Counted from the stretch's first letter, positions 45,101 through 57,626 are shown. The stretch is DNA of 64,000 nucleotides from Pocillopora verrucosa (GCF_036669915.1 NC_089321.1:1209501-1273500); one strand, 5' to 3'. The notes: a model not told the origin generated them from the sequence alone. Numbers and translations are program-made.

Positions 45101-48100
45101 AGAATATGCATACTGAGGTTTTAGGTGTACAGGGTTGAAGAACGCTTCTTTTTCTTTAAATTTTGATTTGATTTTATTCTGTCTTTCTGAAGGATCAGCA
45201 GATTGATGCAAAAGAACTACAAAGCAGTCTAACAAGTTCAGGAATGTCTGGAAGTTATCACCGTAGGTATTTCTCCATGAATTAAGTTTCAGTTCTGCAA
45301 GAAGAGCACTTGGGAGCATTGACATAATTTTTTACATTCATTAAACCATATTCACACTTTGGTATAAAACAATCAAGCAGGGTAGAATATTGGTGTGCTC
45401 TTTATCTCTGCTCTCTATCCTTGTTCAGATGACTTGTAAAAAAAGGGTAATTACTTTGGTATCATGATAAAACCATTATAAAAAGGTAAAGAAAAAAAGG
45501 CAAAGCAAAAAGCAAGTCAAGCAAGTGACATGTGTACACACTCAAATTCAATTTTCAGATTATCAGTATTACTTTCAATCGCTGACCTGCAAATAGGAAT
45601 AGCTTGTCCAATATAATAATTTAGATTAAGATCACTATGAATTAAATTATCTCAGCTAATTGCAGAGACTAAATTGGATTTAGTGTTGGAACATACCCAC
45701 GGTTGCATTTTATGTCCTTACCTTGATACATGCATTACCTACCCTCGCAATTTTTATTACACTGTCCAGTCATTGGTTGACAAATGAACCAGATGTTTAG
45801 AAGTCTATTATAAGCTCATTTTAGTTCCCTTTCATTTCCAGCTTTCAGCTTGGAGACTTGCAGGTAAGTACAGTGTACATGAATATTAAACTTCTCAAGT
45901 TTTGCAGTTGAACTTCTTGTATTACAGTTGATCCTGTATTAAGCAGCACTGTATTAAATGGTCACCTTATATTAAGCAATTGGTAATCAAAGTCCTGAAA
46001 TTTCTTTCCTCTAAAGTACTTTAATTTCTACTTCTATTAAGCGGTCATGGTCATCCTCGACTAAGTCACAACAACCTGTTTGTGTTGTCTTCCACCTGTA
46101 TTGAATGATCACTTAACCCTTCAACTCCCAAGATTTGATTGTTAACTCTCCCCTCCAGCTTTTTCTCAATTCCTGGGAAATTAGTTAGAAGAATTTGGTA
46201 TTGGATCAAGATAACAACTTCTACCTGACAAGTTTGGGTATTCTCATTTGCCCTTTTGCTGGATAATGTATGGATATAGGGAGAAGTTTTATGTTAATCA
46301 CTTCTGGGATTTAAAGGGTTAAAGCAGAACCCCTCAAACGTGATTTTAAATAATTCTCAAGTAACATTTATTCCATTTTTATCTCCTGGCATCAGTGTTC
46401 TGCAATGCTCTCAATGCATTGCAGATTATCTTTCTTCTTTGGTTAGTTAGGACAAAAAATACCCACAAACATCATGCAAGTCATTTGCAGGTCAACCTGT
46501 AAAAGCAGTCAACTTGTTTTAACCCTTCACTCCCAAGATCTCATGAGTAATTCTCCTCACTGCCTGCCATATACCCTTCTCGTGATGTTAGTTCAGGGAA
46601 TTTAGTCTTAGATCAATCAACAATCTCCTAACTGGTATTTTCCTTTATCCTTGTCACTAGTCTGCTAAATATTGTATTGATACTGTAAGGAGAAATTCTG
46701 TCTTGATCACTCATGGGAGTGAAAGGGTTAAGTGGTAGTGTTAGTGGAGTCACAAAAAGAAGATGTAAAAACTTGGTGTAAATTTGTGCACACCATTGTA
46801 CTTTTGGATTCCTTTAACAAGCCCATGCTATAACTTGCTTTCAAGAAGTTTAATTTATGCACTAATAAACTTATGAAGAGTTCATACTTGATAAGTGATA
46901 CACTTTGATTTTTTTATTCTTTAGGATTATGATCACCATGTTGGATGTATCCTTAAACGTTGTGATGATTAAAATACTGTACAACTCATGTAGCAAATAA
47001 ACCTTTAACCAACTTTGTACCAACATTGTTATATTCTAAATGTTTGAGGCTGCAATTAGGCCTCAGGCAAGTTAAAATAATTTTAGAATTTCTGAAGATA
47101 TTTATGGAGAGACACAGCAGTGTAATTGTTGGCTCGCTTGACTGTGAGTCAGAGAGTCATAGTGTGTTGTTGAAATTTATTTTGTTCCCCTTCTTTAAGC
47201 CCGTATGGCTACCTTAATTGCTGTTGCATTCATTCATTTTTGCACCAATGATTCAAACCTACCAGGATGTGAAATTAATTTTTTTTTCTGATAGCCACTT
47301 GGTTCCTAAATTCTTCAAAGTGGTAGCCAATTCAAAAAAAGTTGGTCACCATTTTCAAAGACAAACAAAACCTTTTTTTAGCTGTCAGCGTTTCAGATAG
47401 ACCTTCCAAAATTAAGTTCAGAGAAAGATCTTTAATGTGCTACAAATTGAATTCAAGGATGGATGATATACAACGTTCAAGCTCACCTAAATCCAAGATG
47501 GCATCTAGTCATTGATTTAGATGCATGTGCTGCGTACTGGAAACAAACTTAACAAGGAGGTTTGCAGCAGCTTTATCTTTATAAGGTTATGATGAAGCAT
47601 TCTAGTCACCAATTTGGCGACTAATTTTCGGGATTTGGTCACCTAAGTGAAAAATTTAGTCACATTGGTACCTGTATTAGGCGCAATTTTATGCCCTGCC
47701 TACAGTTTGATTATGAAATAAAAATTTTCTTTGATATACCTTAACTCCTCTGTAGCGTGACTATAGTGGCAAAATGGGTTTCAGTGAATTTAAGGAATTA
47801 TGCGGTGTGTTGCATCAGTGGAAGGTATGTTAAAGAAGTTCAATCTTAACTGTGAGCATACATGTAGTCTTATTTTTTTAACCCCTTAACTCCCAAGATC
47901 TGTTTGTCAATTCTCCCCACTAGCTGCTACACATTTCCTTGTAAATTGGTTACAAGAATTTGTGAGTAAAATCAAAATAGCAACTGATAAGTTTGAGTAT
48001 TCTCCAAACCTGTTTGCTGGATAATGTATGGATATGATAGGGAGAAGTTACATGTTAATCTCCTCTGGGAGTTAAAGAGTTAAAAAAAAAAAAAGTGTAG

Positions 48101-49852
48101 TGAAGGGAGGGGTGGGGGGGGGGGAAAGGGGGCATTCTTTGAACTGTATATATCTTCTAGACATGGGATGTAGGTGTTAGCTGTTCACCAATATCATTAT
48201 ATATATATGTGACCTCCATGGACAGAAATGGGAAAAGGTGACTGCCTAGGCATATGGAACTGACACCTTACACAAAAGGTAGTGGAAAATGTAGCTAGTG
48301 GCTCCTCTAGTAGGTAACATGAAGAAACTTAAGCTAGCAGAGAAAACTTGTCCACATGTTTCTGCATGCCTGCCAATGCACTGATACATCGATGTAACAA
48401 AGACTCTGCTATTTGGAGCCATATTTTAATTCAGTCCCAGTATTGCATTTAATATGTTTGGTCCCCAAGTATAAGCAGAACAGATCCCTAAGTACTTCAC
48501 CGACTTGGGCACAGCTGTGCTACACAGTGGTGCCTAACACTTTACACCCCAACATCAGTATGCATATTCTCCATACTGTTCTCTATAAATTTCCTAAGGT
48601 GTTGACAAGTAGAATTTGTATAAAAATCAAGAGTTTCTTAAGTTGGTGATTATTTGCTTTATTCCTGTGACCTGGATGTTCAATTCAGGGGTGATTTGTT
48701 AAGGAGAAATTAGATTCTAATCACTCTCAGGGGTTATAGGTACAATGTAGTTTTCTTTGTCTTAGACACAGAATTTAGTCCCATGTGGATACAAACTGGT
48801 CCCCAAACCCCCTGTTTGTGATAAGTAACACCAGTGCTTCCTTTTCATTGCTCTCCACTTGTTCATAACATGTAAATATATTTTGGTTCTATTTCAAAAG
48901 GGCACCCTCCTCTCAGTGCAATTTTTTGCCCTTGTTTCCTGATAACTGGATAATTCACCAATATTTTGAAGGGAAGTTAAAGAGACTAAAAAGGGTACAT
49001 AAAGATTGATTTGTTATTTTGAACTTTTATTTTATTTGGGGTGACTTGGAGATGTACTGTCTAATTGTTTAATTTTCGAACTGAATTGAATTCAACAAAT
49101 GCCCCAAATTAATTCTTTTTATGCTGTGCAACAGACGACCTTTATGCAGCATGACAGAGACAGGTCAGGAACAGTTGAACCCCACGAGCTGCATGCTGCA
49201 CTCACCTCTTTTGGTAACTTCGTTAGCTTTTTATTAATATTTTTGTTGTTGTTTTTGTTGCTGTTGTTGTTGTTTTTGGATTTTTTTTTTTCAATATCAC
49301 ATCCAGAACTTATAATTAGACTGTATCAGCTGCTTGAAACCAAACCTCTCAAAGGGAAAATGTCAAATTCACTGACATTAGTTTGATTTAGTAATGGGGA
49401 GTCATCTAACTCTGCCCTAATCCACCCTACCAGCCTTCTTTCTTGTAACCCTTCGTGTTGATTTGTCTTGATAAAAAATTCCGTTTCCTTCTAAATTCGT
49501 AGGTTATCGGTTAAGTCCTAATGCGCTGAACATCATCGTCAAGCGGTATTCAACCAACAATCGAATCACCTTTGACGACTTTGTTGCTTGCTGCGTGAGG
49601 TTGAGGGCTCTGACAGGTACAGTACTCAGACAAACGAATTTATCTGTTTGTTCGCACAGGTTACTAACAAGTTTTAGACTTAATATTCTCCTTTGTTTGA
49701 CCACAGCTGGTGTTCATGCGTTACAGTGATTTCATTTTGAAAGAAACTTTAAAATATTTCCCTTAAAATGATAATCAGATCTTGCTTCCAGTTTTGCGCG
49801 AAAGTGTGTCGTAAAATTTATGGCTGTTTATAGACTAGTTAGCCGGCAAAAC

Positions 49853-49909
<57 letters not shown>

Positions 49910-50611
49910 TTGCATTTTCCGGCAACGGGGCGGGCGCAACTTCATTCACGCCCCCCCCCCCCCCCTCGCGCATGACTTGCGCTTAGCTCCCGCCTCGCGC
50001 TTGCCTCCGTTTGCTAGAAAAACGGAAAATAATTAACCCTTATTCTACTGGCTAGAGACTTCTTGTTTTGTGAAGCCGAAGCAATGTCTTGCCTCGAATG
50101 CAATTACCCGTACTAATTTTTTTCCTAGTTTTATCCTCCATTTTCTCCATTGGCCCTTAAAGTTTCTTCGTTAATCTTGAACGCTCCAAGAAGCCTCTTG
50201 GAGGGGTGGCCTCATTTGTTATTTCTATGACCAGCGGGTTGTAGAAATTACTTAAAAGTGCTTGACTTTTCAAGATTGGAAATCAGTTGTTACTTTCTTC
50301 ATTTTTGTTCTGCAGATCAATTTAGAAGGCGCGATACAGCTCAGAACGGGATGGCAACTTTTCAATACGATGACGTGAGTCGCTCTTTTGTTTTGAAACG
50401 CTAACCCTCAAACTCCCAAAAGTGATCGACAGATAACTTCTCCCTATCATATCCATAACTATTTCCCTCGGAACATAACACCACATTTTTCTGACCGATG
50501 ATAAAAATTACAATTTCCTCGATTATGATTGGTATAAAGAAACTTTTCCACTAATTCACTTGCCTAGTTGTTATGGGACAGTTTGTTATCGGACAGTGCA
50601 ATAAGCCAATC

Positions 50612-50644
<33 letters not shown>

Positions 50645-51224
50645 CATTCAAAGTTGTAGTCTAAATCAAACAATCACAACCTTAGTTTAAATCACCATTC
50701 AAATTCTTTATTCTTCTTTTCTGTGAAATTGTAATTTTTATGATTAATTGGCAGGCTCTGTCATCCTAACCAGTCCATTTTGTTTTTGGTTTTTGAGATG
50801 ATTTTTATTGTATAATTTTTAAAACTTTAGAAACCCCCATCTTGAATGAAACCGGAACAGCTTCACGGGTCCCTTTTTGTTACCGGGACCTTCGAGAAAT
50901 GGGCCCCTGGTTGGGTCATTGTGTTGTGTTCTTGGGCAAAACACTTTACTCTCATTGTCTCTCCACCCAAGAGTATAAATAGGTACCGGTGAATTGTCAG
51001 GGAAGCCTGATCAAATGCTGGAGGGTAACCTTGCGATGGAGTAATAACCTATCCAGGGGGGGGGGGGTTACTACTCTTAGTCGCTTCATGTTATAGAAAT
51101 CGGGATAAGCCCTGAGGATGGAACATGTGGCCCGAGCACGGGCTTTTTTGTTTATGTAAGGGCATATTTCGATTGAAATACTGTTCCTCCTTTTCAGTTC
51201 ATCCAAGTATCCATGTATTGTTGA
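42149..51224 (+). CDS. SRI: Sorcin, penta-EF-hand calcium-binding protein
   Basis: Ten exons: 42149-42196, 44666-44752, 45193-45262, 45842-45863, 46925-46946, 47756-47824, 49135-49213, 49503-49616, 50316-50374 and 51198-51224. They total 597 nt, 198 residues, the same length as vertebrate sorcin. All junctions are GT-AG and in phase. The Gly/Pro-rich head (MAYPGYGAPPPGGYGG) precedes five EF-hands. EF1 is AGADQQIDAKEL (residues 44-55). EF2 is DRDYSGKMGFSE (83-94) and EF3 DRDRSGTVEPHE, both with canonical calcium ligands. EF4 (STNNRITFDDF) and EF5 (DTAQNGMATFQYDDF) are non-canonical and serve dimerisation, as in the family. Landmarks are PFSLETCR, YRLSPNAL, RYSTNNRITFDDFVACCVRL and FRRRDTAQNG. 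Sorcin moves to membranes on calcium binding and modulates ryanodine receptors and other partners. The upstream in-frame ATG at 42005 is outside the conserved start. Exons 4 and 5 are 22-nt microexons. The gene is convergent with PCGF. Confidence 0.95.
43310..44520. repeat. ~300-bp tandem array, four units, in sorcin intron 1
   Basis: Units start at about 43341, 43633, 43940 and 44238, marked by GATGAAATCAATTG. Each contains TTCAAAGTGG, GGTCTAAAGAATACCAGAGT, AAAATGTTC, CATCTGGGCATTCCTTATTT and TTTAGAGAACAGGGACTCTG. Spacing is 292-307 bp. It encodes nothing recognisable. Confidence 0.85.
44934..45138. mobile_element. TTAA-family MITE, subfamily II (sorcin intron 2)
   Basis: It starts TTAACCCCTAAGATTGACCA and ends GTGTACAGGGTTGA. 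It inserted in intron 2, ending about 55 bp before exon 3. Confidence 0.7.
46113..46322. mobile_element. TTAA-family MITE, subfamily I (sorcin intron 4)
   Basis: It starts TTAACCCTTCAACTCCCAAG and ends TGGGATTTAAAGGGTTAA, with TTAA on both sides. Degraded TATTAAGCGGTCAC-type phrases just upstream (45925-46110) look like a different decayed inverted-repeat element. Confidence 0.75.
46519..46731. mobile_element. TTAA-family MITE, subfamily I (sorcin intron 4)
   Basis: It starts TTAACCCTTCACTCCCAAGA and ends ATGGGAGTGAAAGGGTTAA. It is one of the cleanest copies, with inverted ends of about 17 bp. Confidence 0.8.
47878..48083. mobile_element. TTAA-family MITE, subfamily I (sorcin intron 6)
   Basis: It starts TTAACCCCTTAACTCCCAAG and ends TGGGAGTTAAAGAGTTAA. 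A poly-A and then a poly-G tract (about 48083-48130) follow at once. Confidence 0.75.
48535..48738. mobile_element. TTAA-family MITE, subfamily II, inverted (sorcin intron 6)
   Basis: It reads as the reverse complement of the subfamily II consensus. It begins TAACACTTTACACCCCAACA, passes CATATTCTCCATACTGTTCT and ends CACTCTCAGGGGTTATAG. Confidence 0.6.
49857..49906. repeat. (TA)n microsatellite in sorcin intron 8
   Basis: About 50 bp of pure TA alternation is followed at about 49952-49968 by a long C run. It is purely intronic. Confidence 0.95.
50890..51140. mobile_element. SINE-like interspersed repeat in the last sorcin intron
   Basis: The phrases TGTGTTCTTGGGCAAAACAC, TTTACTCTCATTGTCTCTCC, GTATAAATAGGTACCGG, GGGTAACCTTGCGATGGA and a G-run after TATCCA are the ordered blocks of a repeat that recurs in many invertebrate genomes. 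The exon 10 acceptor (51197) lies just past it. Confidence 0.55.
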
Positions 51225-51645
51225 AGACGATGTACAAGTTCCTGCAAGCTCTTCTACCGTTATTTTTTTTTTTAAATGCATAATGTAATAATTTGTTAGG
51301 CCCCTTTTTTTTCTATGAATTAACAGTCAAACTTGAAAAAGATACAACAGAAGATACTTCTTCTCAAAAGAAGTGTAGGTTCTACAGTTACGATTATCGG
51401 CCAGAAATCTTCAAAGGAGAGGATAGGTTCTTTTGTTGGACATGTGTATTGCGCGCGTACATTCGTGCCTGCATGTTCATAGGATCTGCGTTTGTTCTCT
51501 TAAATAGTAACCGAGATTAGTAATTCAACCAGAATTACAGTAAACGTTTTACAGGGCACTTTCTAGCACCTACGAAATTGTGCAATCTCCATAATAATTA
51601 GGTATTAGAACATGTTTTAGGTATGTACCACTAATGTAGGCTTGC

Positions 51646-51651
51646 AATAAA
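51646..51651 (+). terminator. Candidate sorcin polyadenylation signal
   Basis: This AATAAA lies about 420 bp after the sorcin stop codon on the plus strand. Nearer candidates are weaker (AATGTAATAAT near 51285). Use is inferred only. Confidence 0.3.
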
Positions 51652-52119
51652 TTTTAAATCGAAGATACCTACAAAGTCGCTCGTACAAGGTCGAGGAAAT
51701 TGCCATGATGGGAAATTCATGATTCCATTGTGAGTCACTGTCTAGATTGTTAGGTGGCGTAGTGATGGTTAGAATTAGCTATTTTAGTGCACTTCTTTCC
51801 GCGATGAAATTTTTCCTGTATCCGCCGAATACAATGAATTGCGTTCGAAATCTATCTATAACCAGAAAACACGAGAAACTGTAAGCAAACGCGTATAACC
51901 CACTTTGGATAATTTAAGTTAGCAAGAGGACTGTTACAAGAGGGTTTACTTAACAGTGGTCTTCTGCACGGAGTTCGCATTCGAAAATGAGACCGAATTT
52001 GAAACGTAACTGCAAGCAAACTAAAATTTTGAGGTACTAGTCTTTCAGAGAAAAGTCATTCTAAGGCTGGGAAAGGCTAACCAGTGCTACCCAGTTATCT
52101 AGTGCAGAGCCTCGTGCTT

Positions 52120-52246
52120 GTCTCCTTCGCAGCCGTTGTTTGATCTCGTCACACAACGTGCTCTCGTCACGCAACGCGCTCTCTCGTCCCTTCAACGGGA
52201 GAGAGCGCGTTGCATGACGATACTAAACAACGGCTGCAAAGGAGAC
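52120..52246. mobile_element. Hairpin MITE between the convergent genes
   Basis: The left end GTCTCCTTCGCAGCCGTTGT is mirrored by the right end ACAACGGCTGCAAAGGAGAC in inverted form. The centre has repeated CTCGTCACGCAACGCGCTCT-like units, and GAGAGCGCGTTGCATGACGA on the other arm. The whole can fold into a long hairpin. It encodes nothing and sits 0.9 kb past sorcin and 0.27 kb past the PCGF stop. Confidence 0.8.
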
Positions 52247-52433
52247 TTCTTCCACCCCTGAAACAACTGGATCCAAAGGAATAAAATTCGAAGTTGCGAT
52301 CCTCGTATAGGTATTTCTTGAAAAACAAAAATCAGAACGTGAAAACAAAAAATCGCAGGAAATGCTGGAAATAGTGCCCCGTTTTGCAAGAAGTATTGAC
52401 TTCACAGTAATGATCTCAGGAGAAATATCCAGT

Positions 52434-52439
52434 TTTATT
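52434..52439 (-). terminator. Candidate PCGF polyadenylation signal
   Basis: This is an AATAAA on the minus strand about 75 bp after the PCGF stop codon, a usual position for a poly(A) signal. Confidence 0.5.
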
Positions 52440-52513
52440 CAACTTCACACTTGCCACGTCGTACCACACAACCACTCTTCTTCCTTTATGAAAAGGAATT
52501 TCACGAGTTTATG

Positions 52514-55500
52514 CTACAGGGTTTCCAACATTAACCCAAGCCCACGAAGCATGTTAGGAGACTCCAACTCAGTAGAACGGTGATTCATGAAATCGTCATT
52601 AGTTTGGTTCAATACAGAGGATTCCACTTCTTTTCCTTTCAAGTTTCCATCCAATTGCGCAAACGCCAAATCATTCGCATCCAAAGTGACTGAAGGCTCA
52701 TCCACAGAACCCGTGTTCGTCGTTGGCAGGAAAAGCTCTCCACTTGACTGAGAGTTTGATGATAAAATCGACGAACTATCAGCGATTTTCATATCGGAAC
52801 TTACCGACGTGTCTGTTACATCATGTTCAAGTCTATTAACAGTACTTTGGTCTGCAGCAGATGTTTCGTTCTGATTAAAGTTCCCGCTTCCTTGAGAGTA
52901 AACAATCAGCTTACTTTCGCTAACGCTACTTCCGTTGGTTTGAGGTTGAAAACAAAGGCTAGACTCCTTAACATTAGGATCACGAAGATTTTCAACGTCA
53001 TCACAAGCAAGTCCTTGAGGAGACTCCAATCCTCCTTTATTGACATTTGAGCACAGCAGATTGGAAGAGGGTCCCAGGTTCTCTTTCTTTTCGTTTTCAA
53101 ATGACTGAGGTTCACTGGGCTCCATGTTGACTTTTCCTCCAACCTCACATGGTTGATATGAAGAAGATTTTTTCTTCTTTCCGAATTTCTTTTTGAATTG
53201 GCCAGGTGAGTTGGAGTCCAAGCATTTCTTCAGGAGAGCTTTGTTTCCCTTCCGTTTTTTAATTTTCTTTCGTTTTACTTCCAAAATCTTTGGCTTTTCC
53301 TCAGACACAGCCCCTGAATCATTTTTCTCGAGGAAAACAAACTGTAGATCTACAAACGGCTACAAAGGAAAAATAGAAAAAAAATTAAAATAAAAAAGAA
53401 CGTCTTTTCTCTTTTTACAAACGTTAAAAAGACTTCCGAAGGTCGGTTAGCGCTAACCCAAGGTGGGATCTTAATCCGGATTTCTTTATTCCTTTGTAGA
53501 AAAGCCTTTTCGAGATAATTTTCTCTCTTCCTTTATTTAGAGCATCAAATAATCAAATTCTACATAAAGCGAAGTATACTAAATTTTTTTGTACAAGCCC
53601 TCAGATTTCACACTAATCCTGGGTTAACTTAACCAATTTTTGAACAACCCGGCCCAGAGAGGGATAGGCCATGATATTTTAACAATATTATTAACACCTT
53701 GACCCCCTAAGAGTGACTAACATCTAATTTCCCCTTACAAAATCACCCTGTCTGAATCACACTAAAACTTACGGTCACGAGAATAAAAGGAAAAAAAACA
53801 CCAAATGAAGAAGTTTTTGATTGTTAAACAAATTCTCCTTGAGAGCATCTTAGAAAATTTATGAAGAACAGTAAGGAGAATATGCATACTGATGTTAGGG
53901 TGTAAGAGTTGATACACAGATATTTTTGGAAAGGTAACGCCTGACGGAAGAATACAGCCATTTTAAGAGAACAGGCTTCCTTACAGTGGGGGGAGGGAAG
54001 GGGAAGGTCCTCCTCCCTCCCTCCCCCCCCCCCCCACAATGTAAACATGTTACGCTACGTTTGGTTTTCTTTTTTTCTTATTTGTAGCTTGAAGCTTTGG
54101 TTTTTTTCCCGCAGAGCCTTAACTCTCTACATATATTTCCTCTAGGCGACGTGCGTTTCCGGTTTTATTTACCTTGGAATACAGGCCATATATCCTGCAC
54201 ACTTCTTTCATTGTCAGGTGACCATCTAAGATTTCATCGGAACGAATGATCTCAGTCTGAAAAAAGGAGCCGTAAAGAAGATGCTGAATTAAGTGAAATT
54301 ATTTTTAGTGAGGGTCTCTAAAATGACTAAGATTTTGGTTGAAAACGTCAAAAATCGTGAAAATATCATCTGAGCAAAAAAAAAAAGACAAGAAACCATC
54401 ACCTATCATAGCAAGTCTTCAAGGAAAAGGCAATGTTTAAATGGTCAAAAGATGACTACATTTTTAGTTATGGCTTTTTCATCGTTCATTTTACAGTTTC
54501 GTGACTACGGTGCTGTCACGCCGCAACACTTCTAATAAGGTGTTGTCACGATTTTAACAGGCCAATTATCAAGTCAACATCACTTTTACTTACTATGTGT
54601 GTTTCAGGAATAGCAAACTTCATGACCAGAAATTTCTTCAGAACTTTTACAGTCACTTCCGAAGAACAACGCAGATAACGCGTAGGGAAGACCTGCGAAG
54701 CAAAATGTAAACATTTTTCTTCACCCTAGCTCACTCAGTTTTAAAAATGAATTACGATAACCCAAATATAGGAAATTCCAAAATGAAGAGGAGCCAGTGA
54801 ACGGCAAATTCTTTCAATAGGAACATGTTCAAAAGGGGGTTCGTACAGAACGAGGTTACCATACATTGTATGCGTAGCGAATTAATCCGATCGTATAGTC
54901 TGATCGTCAAGGTGAAGATAGTCCTGAAAACCATTTTCGTCGTTTAAATTCACTATCGTTTCCACTACGTGAGCGGAAGTCATCATAACGGAAATGCAAA
55001 GTATATTGAGACGATCGATTTCTTATATCATATTGGGTGACGGAAAGCCATCGTATGATTCTTCAAAACGTGAAGTAGAAAATAAAGAACATTTCTTTAC
55101 CTCCTTTTCCATCCGGTTCCTTGTTTTCCTAGAAAAGATAAAATCAAATCGAATCAAACAAAATATTTTAGCTTGCGTTTCAAACACCTTGTAAGATATG
55201 TAACGCAGTGGAACGACACGAGCTAGCTCTCAATCTTTATCGGTTTCCTTCAACGAAACTCTCTCTAGCACCCTTCCACTAACCATTTTAAGCACAAAAG
55301 TAGAGATTTGCAAGTCTCTGGATTCGAAAAATATGCTGGGAGAATGCAAGTACAAACCCCCGCGGTATCACCCCTCCCTTCTCCATCAGATCAAAAAGAA
55401 GTCAAATTGGGTTTGTACCTGAAATATTCAAGAGTTATACAGACAGGATCTTCGAAAGGAAGACTTTCTTTTTCTTGGTCATTTGACGTTGCTGTCTCGT

Positions 55501-57626
55501 CAGTAGCTGTGAGAAACAGAAAACAACATCTCCAACTACTGATACACCCTAAGCAAAATCGTACTTAATCGTTCACGAAAACAGCTCGTAATTCTAATTA
55601 TACGATCGTGAAAACGGCCGTACAAGACGTGTAAACTATTCTAAGAAGTTGTATGATGGTTTCAAATGAGGTCTTAACCACTATCCTAACAATAAGCAAT
55701 AGGCTTCTAAGCTTCCGCCGATCCACAGCATCATCAGGGACAGAAAAGTTTCTGTAATGCGGCCGCATAAAGAGGGATGGGTAATGAGGTGTTATAGAGC
55801 AATAAACAATGCCCAACAACTTGAGGTAGGCGAAGAAAGACGTCATAATAGGGAGTGAAGGCGTTGGGTGCTCTGGGGAATATGGTAAGGCCAAAAAGTG
55901 GGAAAGGTGAAATAATCATGAAATAAGCACAACAAATATCTAATTGGAATAAAATAACTTCTCCATAAAACTGAATAGAAGGGCTGTGAGCTTACTACGT
56001 TATTTTGGGGAACGCTACAGAATAAATTTACGATAATATCAAAGTAAATGCAGGGATAGTGTGTGAGTTGGCTTCATTTTTCTCGGAAATACAATTGGAT
56101 ACATTCACGATAAAGTTCACATAAAAGGACCTTTTTTTAAACTTTATCATTTACAAAAGTTTTCCTTCAACGGTTAGTGCTCACTGCACTGTCTATTCAC
56201 AGATAACCTACTAGAGTAACATAAGGCTGAACTGTAAAATACAAACCTGATTCATTCTTGTCTGTTTGACTCGCTTCAAACTCTTTACGCCTATTAACCT
56301 CCTCTGAAAAGACAACGATTTCATGAATAAGTTTCAAGTTCATGAGGAAAACCAAACATCACAAATAAAACACCGTCTGCAGAAGAGTATTTTTTTTCCT
56401 TACCATGATAAATACCAGGTACGATCTTGTAAACGATGTCTTGTAAAGTTCTATCAGGTCTAAAAATAAAACACAGATATGTCTTAATTTACCAGGCGTC
56501 AGGGCAACGTACCTTGATACTAGCCTCATGCTTTGTAAAGGACTGGCTGCAATTACATTATGCTCACCGAATATGAAGAAGCGGTTTAGTTTTGTGGACT
56601 TCAACATCACAAACAGGACAGTGATATGATGTCTGGAGATATTTAACGATACAGCTGCGACAAACTAGAGATAAAAACAGAAAAAAAAAACTTAAGCGAT
56701 CCAACTAAGTTGATAACAGTTCAAAAGTCAAGAACATGTCTTAATAACATTATTTTCAATTTCAAGTTTTTTTTTTCATTTTCTTTCCAATGAATCTTCG
56801 GATCGTCTTGTTTGTGAGTGTACTTATTTGTTTGGTTGGTTTTTTTGTTGTTGTTTTTTGTTCATCTTTTATTTCTCTTCGTTTTGCTCTGTTTTTTCTT
56901 TTCTTAATGTTTGTTTAGTGTTTTGATATTCAAAGCTGTAGCTAAGTGACTTAACCCTTTAACTCCCAAGATCTGATTCGTATTTCTTCTTACTGTCTCC
57001 CATAAAATCACTTGATATTACTTGGGAGAATTTAGTATCGGATCAACTTTAAGTCCCCCAAGTTATATTCTGCTTTATTCTCATCACTTTTCTAATTAAT
57101 ATTGTAAGAAAAAGTTCTCCCTTTGTCACTCCTGGGGATTTAAGGGTTAATTATTCTTGCCCAGATCAACTGTTTTGGTCCGAATAACGAAGTGTTAGAT
57201 GGTCACATTTTCTCAGTAAATAGAAGGAACAGGTCATTTTTTACTGCCTGGGAGGGGAAGAGGGTAGGATTTTGTGGGATCATATGGTTTTCAGGGGGAA
57301 CTGAGGGGGAATCAGTCGTCGCCAACCGCAGAGTATGAAGAGGGCTATACTGAGAAAATTGACTGCCAATGGGGGGGAAATCAGGAAAACCAAAACAACC
57401 AAAACCTTCACAAACGAGGAAGCAGAACAAGCCTGCTGGCTCTTCTAAAGTCTCTCGCTCACATTCAGCAGTAACATCCATTAAAAATAGAAGTTGTAAA
57501 AACGTCTCACTACTTACACGAATGCAGACACTCGACAATGGTTGTAGCATCCACTAAGTATCCACCGCATAACACGCACATAATGTGAGGGTTTAAGTCC
57601 TGAAGCTGCATCGTACGAAGAGACAT
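52514..57626 (-). CDS. Polycomb group RING finger protein, PCGF2/PCGF4 (MEL18/BMI1) type
   Basis: Nine exons: 57626-57518, 56664-56568, 56459-56404, 56303-56247, 55506-55419, 55128-55101, 54692-54594, 54256-54173 and 53359-52514. They total 1464 nt, 487 residues, all in phase. The start reads [17 protein letters not shown]. The RING is complete as C3HC4: C17, C20, C33, H35, C38, C41, C52, C55. It is followed by [20 protein letters not shown] and YKIVPGIYH, the PCGF signature. A RAWUL domain follows (about residues 128-216): [45 protein letters not shown] and [12 protein letters not shown]. HKTxPLL and VCDVEV favour PCGF2/PCGF4 over PCGF1/3/5/6. The product should pair with RING1 in PRC1 and act in the nucleus on histone H2A. 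The 270-residue tail has a lysine-rich stretch ([22 protein letters not shown]), probably nuclear localisation, then a low-complexity Ser/Asn/Glu region. A 5' UTR acceptor (CTCCAG) lies just upstream of the ATG. Confidence 0.92.
53691..53912. mobile_element. TTAA-family MITE, subfamily II (PCGF intron 8)
   Basis: It starts TTAACACCTTGACCCCCTAA, carries GAGTGACTAACATCTAATTT and ends TTAGGGTGTAAGAGTTGA. Confidence 0.65.
56951..57150. mobile_element. TTAA-family MITE, subfamily I (PCGF intron 1)
   Basis: It starts TTAACCCTTTAACTCCCAAG and ends CTGGGGATTTAAGGGTTAA. It is a clean copy with TTAA at both ends. Confidence 0.75.
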
